A DNA stretch of 64,000 nt from Eudromia elegans (Eukaryota; Chordata; Aves; Tinamiformes; Tinamidae): the NCBI GenBank assembly GCA_003342815.1, contig PTEX01000119.1, positions 2,372,242-2,436,241 of the forward strand, given 5' to 3'. The notes under the pieces were generated by a model. That model was not told where the DNA came from. It ran no database searches and saw nothing but the letters and a program-made list of their open reading frames with translations. The translations under genes were made by a program, and so were the position numbers. This document shows, in pieces, positions 1 through 11,885 of this stretch (position 1 is the stretch's first letter; every line of letters starts with the position of its first letter).

Positions 1-419
1 GAAAAACAGTCAGCAAAATAATCTTGTTTTTCAAATTGTCCATTGTTCCACCCCAGTGAATATATGACTTAGATATCATGTGATCAAGAGTAGTCTGCAT
101 GGGTTCACAATCAGAAAACTGTGTTTAACAAACCTGAGAACTTTCTATGATATAAGGCTTGGCTGCACATATTAGTAGGGGGCAATGTATTTTGTCTACC
201 TTGAATTCAGTGTGACACTGTCTCCTACAACATCTTCATAAGCAAAATCTAGATGAACACAAAATGAGGTAGACTGAGATTTGGCTGAAAAACAGAGCGA
301 TGAGGGTTGTGATCAGTGGTGCAAAATCCAGTTGGAGGCCTGTAGCTAGTAGTGTTTCCCAGGGTCAATGGCTGGTCCAATATTGTTCAACTTATCTATA
401 ATATGGATGAAGAGACAGA

Positions 420-643
420 TTGAAACACAAGAAGTTCCATCTATATGTGAGAAAGAACTTCTCCCCTTTGAGGGTGACCTGGACAGGCTACCTAGAAAGG
501 TTGTGAAGTCTCTGGAGATCTTTAAAATCCACCTAGACATGACCCTGTGCCCATGCTCCGGGTGTCCCTGCTTGAGCAGGGGGGTTTGAGCTAGATGATC
601 TCTAGAGGTCCCTTCCAATCTGATCCATTCTGTGATTCTGTGT
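420..643 (+). mobile_element. CR1: Nested CR1 3' end inserted in the older CR1
   Basis: This is a severely 5'-truncated CR1, about 224 bp long. It begins in the C-terminal pol coding region, runs through the conserved 3' UTR, and ends in two perfect ATTCTGTG octamers at 627-634 and 635-642. It splits the older CR1: the host element is readable up to about 415 and resumes at about 644. A 4-bp direct repeat, CAGA, sits on both sides (416-419 and 644-647) and may be a short target duplication or microhomology. The 73-codon frame at 368-589 crosses the left junction and is a chimera of the two elements, not a gene. Confidence 0.85.
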
Positions 644-890
644 CAGAATTCACCCTCAGAAAGTTTGTTGATGATACAAAATAGGGAGGAATGGCTGATA
701 CAGCAGCTCTGCTCCATTTCAGAGGGACCTGGACAGGGTCCTACAAATGCAGGGCTCTGCACCTTGGGAGGAAGAACCTCATGCACCAGGACAGGCTGTG
801 ATTTGACCTGTGAAGAGAAGGATCTGAGAGTCTGGTGGACAATCAGACCGTGAGTCAGCAATGTGCTGCTGTGGACAAGAAGACCAGTTG

Positions 891-931
891 TATTAGGGTA
901 CTAATGCAGTTATTATTAGGGTACTAATGCA
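891..931 (+). repeat. Local 18-bp duplication in the old CR1
   Basis: The 18-mer TATTAGGGTACTAATGCA occurs at 891-908 and again at 914-931 with a 5-bp spacer. It lies in the old CR1 just before the 104-bp insertion and is probably a slippage or repair duplication. Confidence 0.8.
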
Positions 932-960
932 ATGTTATAAGTAGGTCCAGTGAGGATTAA

Positions 961-1064
961 GTAACTAGTTTAGGATTAAACAACAGCAAGCTTGGGCAAG
1001 TCCCAGAGCAAGCAGGTGCTTCACATGTATCTCTGACACATCTCTGGCAATATACTTCAACACT
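961..1064 (+). repeat. 104-bp direct repeat, left copy
   Basis: By direct reading this block is identical base for base to 4211-4314; the match stops abruptly at both edges. It is not CR1 sequence. It interrupts the old CR1, which is readable on both sides: the R-S-R-E-V-like region ends near 960, and the region before V-R-P-H-L-E resumes at 1065. Its origin is unknown. A templated repair insertion, or an assembly duplication, would both fit. Confidence 0.9.
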
Positions 1065-1395
1065 CTCCATAACCGTTCTTGATGAGGCCACTTCTAGAGT
1101 ACTCTGTCCAGTTCTGGATCACCCAGTGCAAGAGAGACATAGAGCTACTGCAGCAAGTTCAGTGAAGGACTGCTAAAATGACTGAGGGATTGGAGCATCT
1201 CTCATAGAGGACAGATAGAGAGAGATGGAACAATTTAGTTCTCTTTCAGAAAAAAGAAAATTGAGGTGAGATAGCTGAAAGTATCAGTTGGTGCAAGTAT
1301 CTGAACGGAAGGTGTATAGAAGATGGATCCAGACTGAAACACAAGTTTCATCTGAACATGAGGAAAAACTTCTACAAAAAAGTATTAGTAATCAG

Positions 1396-2552
1396 TTTTC
1401 TAGTTCAGTATTTATCCTTTTACATGTTTATTAATACTTTTAATCTTTGACATATTTTTAGGCTAGAGCTTGGTTTGAACTGAGTTCAAATGGTGTTAAA
1501 ACTTTCAGATTGCTTTAACTATAATGGAAGCCTTAGGAAAAATCTTAAATGAGAGTATTTCGAAATGAATTGTCACTAGTTTATGCGTGCCCTTGAGCAG
1601 GATTAGCATTTCTGTCAGTTACCTCTATCTTCATGATATGGCACATTCAGCTTTACTGTTAGTATGGAAGTAAGCAGAGAAGCAATTTGTTAAATGATGA
1701 AGTCTTGAGCAGATCCAAATACTTGCTTCCATGCTGAAGCTATATGATTTTGTATGGATATCTATGGAATTAAAATTATTATTTTTTATTGTTGCCAGTA
1801 CTGTGTTTGCTTCATATCATATTTCAGTTGTTTCTGCCTCTGCAAAGTCATGAGTAATACACTCATGCAGTTACATTTTAATTAGTTTCTACCATTCTAC
1901 TAATTTGCAATGTTCAAAGCCAATGAGTTTTGAGAAGATTCTTATTTTCTTCAAGTGGGCTTTGACTGGTACTCTAGTGAGGGTTCTCTCTGTAAGTCCT
2001 CAGCAGACTTTTCCAAAGTTAGAAAGTTCTGCCTTATTGATGGTTACACATATGTGCAGTCCAGGCACAACTCTCCACCATCACTTAACAGCAATGCAAA
2101 GTGGTCAAGAACTGAGAAAAACCTCACTAGCAGAGGTAGGATTCATTTACTTAAGTGGAGATGCCTGGGGCCATTTTAGATCCCCCCCCTGTTCCCACCA
2201 CAGCTGAAGTACCACAAGGCTTTTTTTTTTTGCCTTTTTTTTTTCCTGGGAAAATGAGCTTTAGGAGTGACAGAGGGCACCCACATGCTAAGGCATGCAA
2301 CTCCCACGAATAATATATAGTAACAATGGAAGAATTCTTTAATCCAAATGTGCGTTGTAAAGTGCCTGTTTGTTTGTATAGTTCCTTTTTCTTTGGCATC
2401 TTTATGAACATTGTGAATTTTTGTTTCATAGTATGTAAAAAATGCCTCATTCATAGTTGCTGGCTGCAAATTGTACATTATTTGGTAATTAATTTGCGGA
2501 TCGATCTCAGTTTCCTTCCTTTCCTGCTCCTAGTGTTGTGCAAAGATTAAGT
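1396..2552. other. A+T-rich non-coding stretch
   Basis: No gene or recognisable repeat is visible. It holds two closely spaced T-runs (about 2220-2247) preceded by a C-run. The short overlapping frames here, up to 100 codons on both strands, show no known motif. Confidence 0.6.
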
Positions 2553-4210
2553 AGAATCATAGAATGGCTAGGGTTGGAAGGGACCTGTAGAGGTCATCTA
2601 GTCCAACCCCCCTGCACACGCAGGGTCCCCTAGAGCATGTGGCACAGGGTGATGTCCAGGTGGGTTTTGAAGATCTCCAGAGAAGGAGACTCCACCACCT
2701 CTCTGGGCAGCCTGTTCCAGTGCTCTGTCACCCTCACCGTTAAGAAATTCTTCCTCAAGTTCCTGTGGAACTTTTGGTGCCTCAATTTTTGGCCATTTCC
2801 CCTAGTTCTATCACTAGCCACCACTGAGAAGAGGCCAGCTCCCTCCTCCTCACTCCCTTCCTTGAGATATTTATATACATTGATCAGATCCCCTCTCAGT
2901 CTTCTCTTCTCCAGGCTGAAGAGGCCCAGCTCTCTCAGCCTTTCCTCACAGGGCAGATGTTCCAGACCCCTAATCATCTTTGTGGCCCTGTGCTGGACTC
3001 TCTCTAGCAGCTCCACATCCCTCCTGCACTGGGGAGCCCAGAACTGCACACAGGACTCGAGGTGCGGCCTCACCAGGGCTGAGTAGAGAGGCAGAATCAC
3101 CTCCCTTGACCTGCTGGAGATGCTCTGCTTAATGCACCCCAAGATCCCATTGGCCTTCTTGGCCACGAGGGCACACTGCTGCCTCATGGTCAACTTGTCG
3201 TCCACCATGACACCGAGGTCCCTCTCTGCGGGGCTGCTCTCCAGGAGGTCGGTCCCCAGCCTGTAGGCATGTCTAGGGTTATTCCTCCCCAGGTGCAGGA
3301 CCCTACACTTGCCCTTGTTGAACTTCATGAGGTTACTCGCCGCCCAGCTGTCCAGTCTGTCCAGGTCCCTCTGGATGGCAGCACAGCCCTCAGGGCTGTC
3401 AGCTATTCCTCCCAGCTTAGTATCATCAGCAAACTTGCTGAGGGAGCACTCCATCCCTTCATCTAGGTCGTTAATGAATAAATTGAACAGGACCGGACCG
3501 AGGACTGACCCCTGGGGGACACCACTATCCACAGGCCTCCAGCTGGACTCAGCACCGCCGATTACTACTCTCTGGGCCCTGTCATTTAGCCAGTTCCTAA
3601 TCCACCTCACTGTCCACTCATCTAACCCACTCTTCTGGAGCTTGCCCAGGAGGATGCCGTGAGGGACGGTGTCAAAAGCCTTACTGAAGTCCAGATAGAT
3701 GACATCCACCGCTCTGCCCTCATCTATCCATCTAGTCACCCCATCATAGAAGGCTATCAGGTTAGTCAAGCATGATCTCCCCTTGGTGAACGCATGCTGG
3801 CTACTCCTGAGCACCTTCTTCTCCTTCATGTGCCTGGAAACAGCAGTCAGGATGACCTGCTCCATTACTTTCCCAGGGACAGAGGTCAGGCTCACCGGCC
3901 TGTAGTTGCCCGGCTCCTCCTTCTTGCCTTTTTTGAAGACCGGGGTGACATTGGCTTTCCTCCAGTCCTCTGGCACCTCCCCCGTTCTCCAGGACCTTTC
4001 AAAGATGATGGAGAGCGGCTCGGCTAAGACGTCCGCCAGCTCACGTAGCACTCTGGGGTGCATCCCATCGGGGCCCATGGATTTGTGGGTGTTGAGTTTC
4101 CTCAGGTGCTCTCTAACCAAATCTTCCTCTACTCTGAGCAAGTCTTCCTCTCTCCAGTCCCTTCTCATTTCCCTAGTGTCAGGGACACTTAGGGGCTGCC
4201 CTTGAGAGTT
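2553..4210 (-). mobile_element. CR1: 5'-truncated CR1 LINE with intact RT frame
   Basis: Minus-strand CR1 of about 1.66 kb. The 3' end lies at 2553, where the plus strand reads AGAATCATAGAATGG, the complement of the CR1 terminal octamers. The conserved 3' UTR follows, then pol coding sequence. The pol frame stays open upstream of the first methionine to the junction at 4210, where the element stops abruptly against the 104-bp repeat. This is ordinary CR1 5' truncation: the endonuclease domain and ORF1 are absent. The uninterrupted frame makes it the youngest-looking CR1 in the window. Confidence 0.95.
2630..4168 (-). CDS. CR1 ORF2 fragment: reverse transcriptase plus C-terminal region
   Basis: A 512-codon open frame for the RT half of a CR1 pol protein, which would copy CR1 RNA at a nicked chromosomal target. 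In order it shows a K-S-M-G-P-D-G block (residues 29-35), a Q-H-A-F-T-K-G-R-S block (124-132), motif [10 protein letters not shown] (158-166), motif [11 protein letters not shown] (216-225) and motif C FADD (246-249) with its aspartate pair. The C-terminal stretch includes L-V-R-P-H-L-E (365-371) and ends D-I-T-L-C-H-M-L. All expected RT catalytic aspartates are present and no stop breaks the domain. The N-terminal endonuclease is missing and the first methionine is only the first one left after truncation; the open frame continues to the element edge. It is a retrotransposon remnant, not a host gene, and no promoter is visible. Confidence 0.85.
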   Translation of the reverse strand: MRRDWREEDLLRVEEDLVREHLRKLNTHKSMGPDGMHPRVLRELADVLAEPLSIIFERSWRTGEVPEDWRKANVTPVFKKGKKEEPGNYRPVSLTSVPGKVMEQVILTAVSRHMKEKKVLRSSQHAFTKGRSCLTNLIAFYDGVTRWIDEGRAVDVIYLDFSKAFDTVPHGILLGKLQKSGLDEWTVRWIRNWLNDRAQRVVIGGAESSWRPVDSGVPQGSVLGPVLFNLFINDLDEGMECSLSKFADDTKLGGIADSPEGCAAIQRDLDRLDSWAASNLMKFNKGKCRVLHLGRNNPRHAYRLGTDLLESSPAERDLGVMVDDKLTMRQQCALVAKKANGILGCIKQSISSRSREVILPLYSALVRPHLESCVQFWAPQCRRDVELLERVQHRATKMIRGLEHLPCEERLRELGLFSLEKRRLRGDLINVYKYLKEGSEEEGAGLFSVVASDRTRGNGQKLRHQKFHRNLRKNFLTVRVTEHWNRLPREVVESPSLEIFKTHLDITLCHML

Positions 4211-4314
4211 GTAACTAGTTTAGGATTAAACAACAGCAAGCTTGGGCAAGTCCCAGAGCAAGCAGGTGCTTCACATGTATCTCTGACACATCTCTGGCAA
4301 TATACTTCAACACT
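4211..4314 (+). repeat. 104-bp direct repeat, right copy
   Basis: Identical to 961-1064. The left edge coincides with the 5' truncation point of the young CR1; the right edge passes into A+T-rich DNA with no known repeat. See the left copy for possible origins. Confidence 0.9.
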
Positions 4315-7300
4315 GTTCTGTAATATCAACATTCCACTTTATTTCTAGGATGCTCTTGAGATAAAATGACTGCTAGACAGCCAAAATTTTACAGAATTGT
4401 GGTTTTATGCTGCAGAAAATGAGAATTCTGTTGATACTGCCAAATGCATTTTCAGTTTCTTAATTTGTTCTACTTTGCACATATAGAGTGTTGCTAGACA
4501 CTGCGCTCTTATAGTCAAGAGACTGCTTTACTTTTCAGAAGCTTTTTTTGCTTTTATTTTATTTTTATGTTTCTTTTCACATCAGTTGCAACTGTTGTTG
4601 GTCTCTAGAATGTCATTCATTTCTTTCCTCTCTAATCATCCAAGGTGGAAGGCTTTGCTAGTTCTAGGCAACTGTTAACAGCTAAGATGTTTCTCAGCTT
4701 TGTGAGAAAATCCAAGAAGAAAAATTTATGCTGATAGCTTTATGCAGTCTCTTTTAAACATTCTCCACTGTGTACAGTGCTCCTTCTAGAACAAGCTTAC
4801 TGTTATGTCTTAGTGGTTTCCTGGGGCAGTCCTCAAGCATACATCATATTCAAATGACAATATCCCTTATTAGAGCAGTATTGAACTAATAATGAAACCA
4901 AAATGGCTCAGATATCTCAAAATACGTTAATGTGGTAGAAAAGCTATTTCCATCTCCTGCAATATCTATAGGTATTGTATATCCTCTTGACTATTAGAGA
5001 TAGTCAATAAATGGAAAGCAGGAAGAACACGGTGGTGCTTAGATTTTAGCTTTCAGCTATGTATTGCATGTGATACACTGTCACTGAGCAGGCCAGGACA
5101 ACCTGAAAAAAGAAAACCTATCAGGTTGTCTGCAGTAGAGCATTTGCTTACTGTTTTTGTCCAGATGAGAACAGGACTGGTATCTGCAGCAATTGAATGG
5201 TTCTTGCTATGATGTTTCTCCCTCCCTAAGAACAGTATGTAACACAAAAAAGCAAGGTCCGTATTTATTTTAAAACTCTTTCAAGACAGTCTTCAGTCAT
5301 TGTATACGTAAACTGACAAAAAAAAAAGTCTTTTAATAAAAAAAAAAATAGTAGAGGCTAATGGGCTGTTTAATTCCTATACTCCGGCAGGCTCTGAAGT
5401 CTCAGCCTCTGCATCATTGTTATTTCTCAAGATGGTATCTTCATGTCTTGCAGAGCATCCTTTCCTTGCTACATGGTGAGTGAAGTCTGCAGAGAAATAC
5501 AATGTAGAGATGCCAGGCAGAGTTAGGTCTGCCAGACTGCATGTTAGTTAAATTAGCAAACTGTAGCTTGTTACAACTTGAAATCCAGTCTGAGCCACAG
5601 CTGCAGCCCTGGACTAACACAGACTAATGATATAGCTTTCCTGCAGCCTGGGCAAACAGGACAGTACATACTTAGTGAAGCAGCCTGAAAAACTGCTTTT
5701 CATATAGATTAAGAACAATACTAAAATTAGAAACTCTGTTTATGGATGAGTCCACCTTCTGCTGTCTCCACAAAGTGAAAGAGGCTGGCTTTGGCATTTC
5801 TTCCAGAAGGGTAGCTTTCAATTTGAAACAGGTCGTGTAGATCCTGGACACTGAACCTGCAATATAGAACTTTATTTGAAGGGCAAAGATATGGCTGGCA
5901 ATGGTAGGAAATTATAAACATGGCATGGTAACTCCAGGAAAAATATTTCTACATTTGTAATAACGTAGTGCTCATTAAATATCGATTTCACATTATAAAG
6001 CAGTTTGTATCATGCTGCCTCATGATTATATAAAAATAGATGTAATTAATTTCCGTAGCAATTAAAATAATTATCAACAGAAATAAGATGACATTTATAA
6101 TCTAAATAGAAAAAAATCTTCTCATTAGTGTTCTTTACTGTAGCCAGTTTGGATGTGAGAATGTTAAATCCTTCCTTAAACAACTCTAACGTTTTACTGG
6201 TCTTGTTTAAATCCTTCTTTTTATGTTATGTGTATATTGCTTGAGGTCCTTAGGGTCTCTAGCAGCCCACATAGAATAAGATTGGCTATTACAGCTATAT
6301 AGAAATGTGGTTATCCTCACCTGCTTAATAGCAATTATCTTGAGAAACAACCAACCAAAACCTAAATGAATGAAGTGTGGAGGTTAAAGGGAAATAATAG
6401 AAGTTGCAGCACTACATGCTGTAATTTCAAATATCCTTCAGATCTAATTTGTATTAGATTCTTCAGACAGACAACTAAACAGATTTTTTTTTTGCACTCT
6501 TTTCAAACTCAGAGGTCTTCAAGGTTGTATAGGGAACTTCTAAGGATAAAAAATACAATGATTGTTTTTCACACAGGCTTGGCTGCTTACCAGGCTCTTA
6601 TGCTGTCACATGTGAGATCTGTAGGAAAAGTCAATGTTATATTTTACACTAATTTTATCCTTTTGTCTATCTATATTTGTATTTATAAATATGAGTATCA
6701 TTTAATGTCTTGATATTTCATCTGACCAGGCAATAAGAAAGTAAATAAAAACATAACTTAGGCTCATTAACAATGTGATGTTTCATGTTATATGAATTTC
6801 TGGCCTTTGGGTGGATTTTTTTTTTTTTTTTTAACAATGTTATCTCTCAAATCTCTTCCACCTTTTTTATTTTTATTTTTTTTAGGAGGGAGAATAATGT
6901 GAACCAGTTTGAAAGAAAGGAAGAATTCCTCCAGCACCCAATCACCTATGCTGCTCACAGACATCATTCCGTCTTCTCTTTAGAGTAGCTGCCTAGTTAA
7001 GGTGAGCATCATTTTTGGGGTATAAAAAACTATCTTACAATGAACTGTGGCAGAAGCAGGAACACCACTGATCTTCCTGGGCAGCAGTTCCTGTGTGATG
7101 CTAAGAATGCTGCTGAAGCCATCTACTTTTTTAATTTTCAACTGAATTTGTTAATCTGTTTGTCATTTTTGACAATACTCAGAAGAGTAATATGCAGTTG
7201 CAACTGAAGTCAATAGAAATTTTGGCTGATATTTTATTGAAAAGTCACACAGAAAATCACATGAGGAAATTAATAGCTTTGTCATCAGAACAGCATTTGA

Positions 7301-9284
7301 ATAATATGGAATGTCTAAGGCCTAGGGCTATCCAATTAATGATGAAGAAAGAACAGCATACCAAATAACCTTTTCCTAAATGAGCACCATCCATTTCGCG
7401 TACTAAATGAGGCAAAGACCTATCAGGAGGGAAAAATACCAGTCTGTTAATATGAGTGTACCGTAATGTAGATTCACAAAGATTTTGAATTATGTTGATA
7501 ATATTCAACAGTTACTATTAGGACAAAAAGTTATTATTAAGATTTTTTTTTTTAATTCTGATGTAGAGCAAGCATATTTTTTGTTTGTTTTAAATGTCTG
7601 TCGTGAAAATCATGGTGGCTAAAATTTCAGTTATTTGATTTTTGAGATTGCTTACTTTTCTAATTTCTGGTTTACAGAAGAAATGTGAAGAGAAGTATGG
7701 GCAGTGAGTCTGTGGGAGCTATGCTTGTTTCCCTTTTGACTGTCCCTTGTAGTATGTTAGTTGGACTGTCAGAGAATTAGCTTCAATTGTCAGTGAAAGC
7801 ACATCATTATGCCTGGCCTGATATGACAAGACAGTAAGAAGAAATGCAAAGAATATCAAAATAATACACCTAAATATTCCTGCATACTGATTTCTGATCA
7901 TTTCAAGGCACAAAGGTCTTTAAATATAACAGCATATTTGATCTGTTTGTGGGAGACTCTGACTCTTCTTAGAGTTCCCTGTATTACAAATCTGTAGTAG
8001 TACACCACATTATTATTTTTTCTTGAGAATTTCATTTTAGAATATAGTACTTCTAGAAGATGTAAATACTAAAACTATATGGAGATATAACATATATTTA
8101 GAATAGGTTTGATTTAAATTACACCAATTTGGAATTTTTATTTAATAAGAATAAAAAGTGCAAAACTTAGAATATTTTTAAGCATCTAAAAAAAATTAAA
8201 GTGGTTCCACAAGTTTATGCATTGTTTTAAGGAATTTATGGTCACATATCTTAAATCTGTTGAAATAAGTAGGAATTGCAGATGATATTTTATCCATTAA
8301 GAATCCATATATCAAACATCAAACATCAAACAATACCAGCTCAGGTGTTGCAAACAGTTTCAACAGTTTAGATGACCTGAAGTCTTAAAGGATCTTTATT
8401 TAATATAGTTTAGCACCCTGAAGCTACTTAAAGGCTTACTGTGATAAATCTTTAAGTTTTAAATTTTAAATCAGGTTATAGTTCTTAAATCTGGCTACCA
8501 TTTTTCCACCTGCATTCAAAATAGACTCTTTTTTTTCCATCTACTTATGAATTCAATAGTTTCCAGGATAGTTGAAAGATCACAATTGTAACTAGCATGC
8601 AGGTCTCGAGGAAGAATCTGTTTCTAGTCTTGTATTTGCAAACTTGCATTTGCAGGTCTAAGCACTGAATTGTTCTTATGAATTTTATTTTATGCTTCTC
8701 TCTGAAGATATTTTTTATTTTGTCTAAGCTGTTTGTTTCAAATAGTTCAAATAGCTCTCTCATTGCATCTCTGGATCTGTAATGAATTTAGCCTCACACT
8801 CTTTGTTTAAAGAACAGAATTACACACTACGTGCTAGTGGATTTTTTTCTCCATCTCTGAGGGTAAGCTATTTGTATTACTCTCTAGTTACTTTTAAAGA
8901 TTTTTTTTTCTTTACTTTTGATAATGTATATGCTGTCTAAAGGAATTCCAACATATTGCATCTTTTTGTGGTTGCTATCAGCGAGTAAAGGATTTCTTTC
9001 TGTCTTCTATTTTTTTTCTAGTGATCAAAAGATCTCACTTGTCTAGACCTCGTTGCCCTTTATGCCATCAAACCTTATTTTTTTTTATAACTACTTTATG
9101 GTGTGGGCTGTTAAATGTCATTGAAATGGCATTCTGTGGAAACAGTATACAACAAATACATATACATTTTTTTTTTTTCCCTAGGATTCTCATAAGTACC
9201 CATGTCCATACTTAAAAATATAGAAAAATGTACTACCTCACATATTATGTATGGCTTTTGAGAAGGCTTTAAATTAGATTAGAG
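4315..9284. other. About 5 kb of A+T-rich DNA without recognisable genes
   Basis: No coding frame above 115 codons and no transposon could be recognised. It contains T/A homopolymer tracts (for example about 6819-6832 and 9168-9178) and a short CATCAAA triplication near 8310-8330. A pyrimidine-rich tract ending in AG near 6885 resembles a splice acceptor, but no exon with clear coding character follows. Confidence 0.55.
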
Positions 9285-11885
9285 TGGGGAGGGAGGCATC
9301 ATCAGGGAAGCGGGTGATAAGATAAGCGATGGCCTGCAATACCACTGACATGAACCTAACTCCATTCCAGCGAAGGATGCACAAAACCTGGAGAAGGAAA
9401 ATAGCAAAATATGAGAATTACTCAAGGCCTACATAGCCAAGTTACAGATGCCCTAACTAGAGAGAGGGGCACACTGGGTGCCCAACTCAAATGCCTCTAT
9501 TTAAACACATGTAGGATGGAGAATAAACAAGGGAAACTGGACATGCGTGTGTGATTGCAGGGCCATGATATCATTTCAATTACTAAGACATAGTGGGACA
9601 GCTCTCAGAACATGAATATGGCCATGGACGGCTTTGGACTTCTTAGGAAAGACAGGCCAAGAAGGCAAGGTGGCAGAGTTCTTCTTTACGTGACAGAGCA
9701 ACTGGAATGTGTGGAGCTCTGTGCATGGGAGGAGGAAGTGTGAATTGAGAGCCTGTGGGTAAGGATCAAAGGGCGGGCCAGCAGGTGTGCCACTGTGGTA
9801 GGTGTTTACTGCAGGCTGCCTAACCAGTAAGAAGTGGAGGAGGTCTTGTAAAGGAAGCTGCAAGAAGCCTCACAATCACAGGCCCTGATCTTTATGATGG
9901 AATTCTATCATCCTAATGTCTGCTGAGATAACCACATAGTTAGGAGCTGACAGTGCAGAAAACTTCTTAATGCAGGTGGTAGACAAGGCAACGGTGGGAG
10001 GGGCATTGCTACATCTGATACTGACAGAGATGGTCTAGTGGGAAATATGAGGGTTGGGGTCAGTCTTGGCTGCAGTGATCGCTAGGTTTTGGAATTCATG
10101 ATCCTGTAAGGGGGAAGCTGGGCAAGAAGCACGATTGCAAGCCTGTACTTCAAGAAAGACAACTTTGACTGCTTCAGGAAGCTCCTTGAAGAAATCTCCT
10201 GGGTCAGAGTCCTAGAAGTACAGCGGGTCCAGGAGAGTTGGCTAATATTCTAACACCACTTTCTCCAAGTGCAGGATTGGTGCATTACTACATGAAAGAA
10301 GTTGAGCAAGTGGGGCAGGAGACCTGTGTGGTTTGGCAAGGAGCTCCTGGGAAACCTTAATGAGATAAAGAGAGCATATGTAATGTGGAAGAAAGGCCTG
10401 ACCACATGGGAAGAATATAGGAACACTGTGAAGGAATGCAAGTATGCAATGAGGAAAACAAAGGCCTTTTGGAATTAGAGTTAGCAAGTGAGGTCAAGGA
10501 CAACGGGAAGGTCTTCTATAAATAGATCAGCAGCAAGAGGAAGACTAGGGAAAATGTTAGTCTGCTGCTGAATGGAAGGGTGCCTTGATGACGGAGGATG
10601 CAGAGAAGGCAGAGTTCCTAAATGCTGCCTTTGCGGCAAATGACACTGCTAAGGCTGGTCCCCATGAACTACAGAGGCTGGATATACGAGAGAGAACCGT
10701 TGACAGAGTAAGACTTTCTGCTGATCAAGGAAGATTGACTTAGGGACTATTTTGGCAAACTGGACATGCATGAATCTATAGGCCCAGATGGGATGCATCT
10801 GTGCTGAGGAAGCTGGCCAGAGTTATTGTTAAGCCACTGACTATCCTCTTTGAGGGGTCATGGAGAGTGAAGGAGGTACCAGAGGATTGGAAAAAACCAA
10901 CATCACTCTGGTCTTCAAAAAGGACATCAGAGAGGAGCTGGGAAACTATATGCTGGTCAGCCTTACTTCTGTGCCTGGAAAGGTGATGAAATAGCGCATC
11001 CTAGAGACCATCACCAGGTAGTGGAGGAAAAGAAGTTGATCAGGAGTAGTTAGCATGCATTCACCAAGTTGTGTTTGACAAATGATAGCCTTCTACAATG
11101 GAATGACTGGCTGCATGGAGAAACTCAGGAAGTGTGGGTGCGATGAGTGCACAGTGGCGTGGGTTGAGAACTGGATGGATGGCAGAGTTCAGAGGACCGT
11201 CATAAATGCGACCAAATCTAGTTGAAGCCCTGCTGCCAGTGCTGTCCTCCAGGGGTCAGTACTGGGGCCATGGCTGTTCAATGTGTTCACCAAGAACAGA
11301 GTGCACCCTCAGCAAGTTTGCAGATGACACTCCAGAAGGCTGTACAGCCATTCAGAGAGACCTTTGCAACTTACAGATATGGGCAGAGAGGAACCTTATG
11401 ATGTCCAACAAAGATGAGTGCGGGATCCTGGCACCTAAGGAGGAATAACCCCAGACACCAGTACAGATTAGTGTCTGACCTGCTGGAAAACAGCTTGGTT
11501 AAAGAGGGACTTGGGAGTCCTGGTTGACAAGAAGTTAACCATGAGGCAGCAGTGTATCCTCATGGCCAAGAAGGCCAATGGGATCCTGGCTGCATCAGGA
11601 GTAGCGTTGCCAGCAGGTTGAGGGAGAGGATTCTGCCCCTCTGCTCAGCTCTGATGAGGCCACACCTAGAGTACTGGGTGCAGTTCTGGAGTCCCCCGTA
11701 CAAGAAGGACATGGAGCTTCTAGACAGGGTCCAGCATAAACCAACAAAGATGATTAAGAGACCGGAACATCTGTCTTATGAGGAAAGACTAAACGAGCTG
11801 GCCCCCATGTAGCCTGGAGAAGAGTGAGAGGAGATCTGATCAATATGTACCAATAACTGAGGGGACAATGTAGGGAGGATGGGAT
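9285..11885 (+). mobile_element. CR1: Decayed CR1 LINE with endonuclease and RT remains, lacking its 3' end
   Basis: Plus-strand CR1 of about 2.6 kb, the longest pol coverage in the window. Around 9510-9740 one frame still reads as the apurinic-type endonuclease region: an N-K-Q stretch, a decayed I-T-K-T-stop-W-D at the expected I-T-E-T-W-W-D motif, then G-F-G-L-L-R-K-D-R and G-G-R-V-L-L-Y-V. RT remains follow at 10801-11812, including an E-V-P-E-D-W motif near 10875 and an A-L-M-R-P-H-L-E-Y motif near 11650-11680. Stops and frameshifts break all domains. CR1 homology stops near 11885, before the 3' UTR and octamers. That is unusual because CR1 copies normally lose the 5' side; a later deletion is likely. 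The start could lie some tens of bases earlier. Confidence 0.85.
9493..11812 (+). pseudogene. Broken CR1 ORF2 (endonuclease-RT)
   Basis: Coding remains of the CR1 pol protein in the 9285-11885 element. The endonuclease part (about 9493-9750) has in-frame stops at the motif that should read I-T-E-T-W-W-D. The RT part survives as separate short frames: 10801-10986 (starting in the L-R-K-L-A region), 11206-11448 (spanning the L-S-K-F-A-D-D region but continuing into an indel), and 11552-11812 (C-terminal region). At least three frame changes and several stops separate them, so no functional product is possible. Confidence 0.8.

Larger units (their letters stand above)
81..1395 (+). mobile_element. 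CR1: Old CR1 LINE fragment (RT to C-terminal region), interrupted
   Basis: Decayed plus-strand CR1 non-LTR retrotransposon. From about 81 the sequence follows the CR1 pol stretch for the Q-H-G-F-T-K-like motif. It then carries the region after the RT GVPQG motif (around 340-400), the F-A-D-D-like stretch (around 650-690), and the region encoding the V-R-P-H-L-E-like motif (around 1080-1130). The last recognisable part, near 1360-1395, corresponds to the R-N-L-R-K-N-F-like stretch. Every frame is broken by stops and indels. It is interrupted twice, by a nested CR1 3' end at 420-643 and by a 104-bp non-CR1 block at 961-1064. No 3' octamer end remains. It is a dead fragment and one of the oldest repeats here. 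Confidence 0.85.

Noticed and set aside
2151-2478. Overlapping 99- and 100-codon minus-strand frames
   Set aside because: The peptides are lysine-rich because of T-run translation and overlap in two registers; no coding signature.
2637-4205. Plus-strand frames of up to 149 codons across 2637-4205
   Set aside because: They are antisense shadows of the CR1 RT frame on the minus strand.
961-4314. Reading the paired 104-bp blocks as LTRs of a provirus
   Set aside because: They lack TG...CA ends, AATAAA and target duplications, and the sequence between them is CR1 and unique DNA rather than retroviral genes.
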